Shown in pieces: positions 12,132-14,253 of a DNA stretch of 14,253 nucleotides (the first letter of the stretch is position 1; each line of letters opens with the position of its first letter). Source of the stretch: an uncultured Clostridia bacterium (lineage in GTDB: Bacteria; Bacillota; Clostridia; Oscillospirales; CAG-272); contig CAMOLD010000026.1 of assembly GCA_946618395.1 (NCBI GenBank), positions 1-14,253 of the forward strand, given 5' to 3'. The notes under the pieces are model-generated. The model was not told the DNA's origin. It saw only the letters and a program-made list of their open reading frames with translations, and did not search any database. The translations under genes were made by a program, and so were the position numbers.

Positions 12132-14253
12132 ATGCCGAAAATGATTCAAATCCGCGGCGCGCGGGTGCATAATCTCAAAAATATCAACCTGGATATCCCG
12201 CGGGATCAATTCGTTGTCCTCACCGGGCTTTCCGGGTCGGGCAAATCCTCGCTCGCGTTCGATACCCTTTATGCCGAGGGGCACCGCCGCTTTGTGGAGT
12301 CGCTTTCTTCCTATGCGCGCATGTTTTTGGGGCAGTTGGATAAACCCGACGTTGATTCCATCGAGGGGCTTTCCCCCGCCATTGCCATCGACCAGAAAAC
12401 CACCTCCAAAAACCCGCGTTCCACGGTGGGAACGGTCACCGAGATTTACGATTATCTCCGATTGCTCTATGCGCGCATCGGCGTTCCGCATTGCCCGGTT
12501 TGCGGCAAGGAGATCCGTCAGCAAACCACCGATCAGATCATTGACCGCATCCTTGCCCTGCCGCAGGGTTCGCGTTTTGTCATCCTCGCCCCCATCGTCC
12601 GCGCGCAAAAAGGTATGCACGAAAAAGTGTTTGCCGACGCAAAAAAACGCGGCTATGTTCGCGTCCGGGTGGACGGAAACCTCTATGACCTTTCCGAGGA
12701 GATCGTGCTGGATAAAAACAAGAAACACAACATTGAAATTGTTGTGGACCGCCTGGTTCTGCGCGAGGGAATGGAGGCGCGCCTTGCCGATTCGGTGGAA
12801 AACGCGCTTGCCGTTGCCGACGGACATCTCATTGTGCAAACGGCACCCCGTGAAGGAGAAGGGGAGGCGCAGGAACTGGAGTTTTCGCAGTCCTATGCCT
12901 GCGAGGAGCACGGCATTTCCTTCGGCGAGTTGGAGCCGCGTATGTTCTCGTTCAACAATCCCGTCGGCGCCTGTCCGCATTGTTCGGGGCTGGGGGAAAT
13001 GCAGCGCATCGCCGTCAACCGGCTCATTCCCAATAAAAAACTCTCCCTGCGCGGCGGAGCCATCGCCGTCAACGGGTTCAAAACGCTGGAAGAGGAAAGC
13101 TGGAATGGTCCGCTGTTTGCCGCTGTTGGCGAGCGGCACGGCTTTTCGCTGGATACCCCCGTTGAGGAGTTTACCCCCGAGCAATATGACCTTTTGATGT
13201 ATGGCACCGGCGAGGAGACTTATCAGATCCAGCGCTGGTTCGGGCGCGAGGAACACCATCAGAAAACCAAATTTGAAGGGCTCGTTGCCATGATCGATAA
13301 CCGCGCCAAAATGTGGGGCAACGAGTATTATGACCAGTTTATCGAGGCGGCACCCTGCCCGGAATGCGGCGGCAGGCGGCTTTCGCCAACCATGCTTGCC
13401 GTTACGGTGGGCGGACTGAATATCTATGAATTTTGCGCGCTTTCGGTGGAAAAATCGCTGGATTTTCTCAACCGGTTAGAGCTCACCCCGTCGGAGCAAA
13501 AAATCGCGGCGGAAATCCTCAAAGAAATTCGCGCGCGCCTGTCCTTCTTGGTCAGCGTCGGGTTAAACTATCTCTCGCTTGCCAACAAATCGGGAACGCT
13601 CTCGGGCGGCGAGGCACAGCGCATTCGGCTGGCAACGCAAATCGGCTCTTCGCTGGTAGGCGTGCTGTATATTCTGGACGAGCCGAGCATCGGGCTGCAC
13701 CAGCGTGACAATTCCAAACTCATCGCCACCCTCAAACGCTTACGCGACCTCGGCAATACCGTGATTGTTGTGGAACACGATGAGGAAACCATGGAAAACG
13801 CCGATTACTTGATCGACATTGGACCCGGCGCCGGCGTTCACGGCGGAGAGGTTGTTTTTGCAGGAACGCCGCAGGAAATGATGAAGAATGAAACCTCCAT
13901 CACCGGGCTGTATCTTTCGGGCAAAAAACGAATTCCGGTGCCCGCAAAGCGGAGGGAAGGAAACGGGAAGTTTCTTTCGGTGCGCGGCGCCGAGCAAAAC
14001 AACCTGAAAAAACTGGATGTGGACATTCCGTTGGGATGTTTTGTCTGTGTTACCGGTGTGTCGGGTTCGGGCAAATCCTCGCTCATCAATGAAATCGTTT
14101 ATCCTGTTCTTGCCGAGCGGCTCAACCGCGCCGTGACCTATGCGGGCAAATACGGCGAGCTGACCGGCACCGAGCATTTGGATAAGGTCATTTGCATTGA
14201 CCAGGACCCCATCGGGCGCACGCCGCGTTCCAATCCGGCAACCTATACCGGCG
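12132..14253 (+). CDS. uvrA: Excinuclease ABC subunit A (UvrA), 3' end outside window
   Basis: About 707 of the usual 940 or so residues are present; the frame runs off the right edge. It starts MPKMIQIRGARVHNLKN behind CAGGAG. Visible parts: Walker A of the first ATPase (GLSGSGKSS, 32-40); the UvrB-binding insertion; the first zinc module, ACEEHG...FSFNNPVGACPHCSGLG, in which one ligand is His instead of Cys (CxxH...CxxC, a variant I recall from other Clostridia); CPECGGRRLSP; the first ABC signature LSGGEAQRIRLATQIGSSL with Walker B YILDEPSIGLH; and the second Walker A GVSGSGKSS (near base 14060). UvrA dimers scan DNA for bulky damage and load UvrB. The second zinc finger and second signature lie beyond the window. 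A second in-frame ATG at 12141 is possible. Confidence 0.98.
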   Translation, partial: MPKMIQIRGARVHNLKNINLDIPRDQFVVLTGLSGSGKSSLAFDTLYAEGHRRFVESLSSYARMFLGQLDKPDVDSIEGLSPAIAIDQKTTSKNPRSTVGTVTEIYDYLRLLYARIGVPHCPVCGKEIRQQTTDQIIDRILALPQGSRFVILAPIVRAQKGMHEKVFADAKKRGYVRVRVDGNLYDLSEEIVLDKNKKHNIEIVVDRLVLREGMEARLADSVENALAVADGHLIVQTAPREGEGEAQELEFSQSYACEEHGISFGELEPRMFSFNNPVGACPHCSGLGEMQRIAVNRLIPNKKLSLRGGAIAVNGFKTLEEESWNGPLFAAVGERHGFSLDTPVEEFTPEQYDLLMYGTGEETYQIQRWFGREEHHQKTKFEGLVAMIDNRAKMWGNEYYDQFIEAAPCPECGGRRLSPTMLAVTVGGLNIYEFCALSVEKSLDFLNRLELTPSEQKIAAEILKEIRARLSFLVSVGLNYLSLANKSGTLSGGEAQRIRLATQIGSSLVGVLYILDEPSIGLHQRDNSKLIATLKRLRDLGNTVIVVEHDEETMENADYLIDIGPGAGVHGGEVVFAGTPQEMMKNETSITGLYLSGKKRIPVPAKRREGNGKFLSVRGAEQNNLKKLDVDIPLGCFVCVTGVSGSGKSSLINEIVYPVLAERLNRAVTYAGKYGELTGTEHLDKVICIDQDPIGRTPRSNPATYTG

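Noticed and set aside
12102..13259. 385-codon minus-strand open frame opposite uvrA
   Set aside because: It is antisense to unambiguous UvrA motifs and has no family features or ribosome-binding site.

Overview
The window looks like a chromosomal segment of an anaerobic, probably spore-forming member of the Clostridia. The support is an [FeFe]-hydrogenase maturation gene (hydF), HPr kinase/phosphorylase, a Fur/PerR-type repressor, SpoIID-like and peptidoglycan-binding genes, strong Shine-Dalgarno sites, CCA-encoding tRNA genes and consensus sigma-A promoters. The base composition is moderately GC-rich, which suits an Oscillospirales/Ruminococcaceae-like lineage. That placement is inference; no marker in the window fixes it.

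Region 1 (1-1845) holds the 3' end of hydF and its terminator, then about 1.36 kb without an intact protein gene. This stretch contains a cluster of small palindromes, tRNA-Glu(CTC) and tRNA-Leu(CAG) on the minus strand, and a 'scar' at about 1103. At the scar the 3' remnant of an AraC-family regulator (minus) abuts the 3' remnant of a GH31 glycosidase (plus). Both tRNA genes are flanked by inverted copies of their own ends. tRNA-Glu has a 29-bp perfect inverted repeat that includes its 3' end. tRNA-Leu has a 46-bp tandem repeat in its transcribed leader, containing direct and inverted copies of its 5' end. This is the most unusual part of the window.

Region 2 (1846-4446, minus) is a likely hprK / leucine-rich-repeat gene pair, with hprK first and 24 nt between the genes. 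Region 3 (4607-5551, plus) is a divergently transcribed SurA/PrsA-like lipoprotein. A bidirectional terminator separates it from an Sfp-type phosphopantetheinyl transferase (minus, 5584-6195). Region 4 (6291-6729, plus) is a small Fur-family regulator with a consensus promoter and a near-perfect Per/Fur-type operator at its start site. It converges on a histidine-phosphatase gene (minus, 6793-7431).

Region 5 (7510-9938, minus) is a tight three-gene operon: an unrecognised 159-residue protein, a SpoIID-like domain fused to three peptidoglycan-binding domains, and a protein with two peptidoglycan-binding repeats. None has a recognisable signal peptide, and the upstream promoter resembles sporulation-type -10 elements. 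A spore-envelope role is therefore plausible but unproven.

Region 6 (10021-14253, plus) is the uvrB-uvrA nucleotide-excision-repair operon, with uvrA cut off by the window end. The protein genes are mostly ordinary. I did not find a clear new defence or mobile system. The tRNA-flank structures and the AraC/GH31 scar are the observations most worth following.
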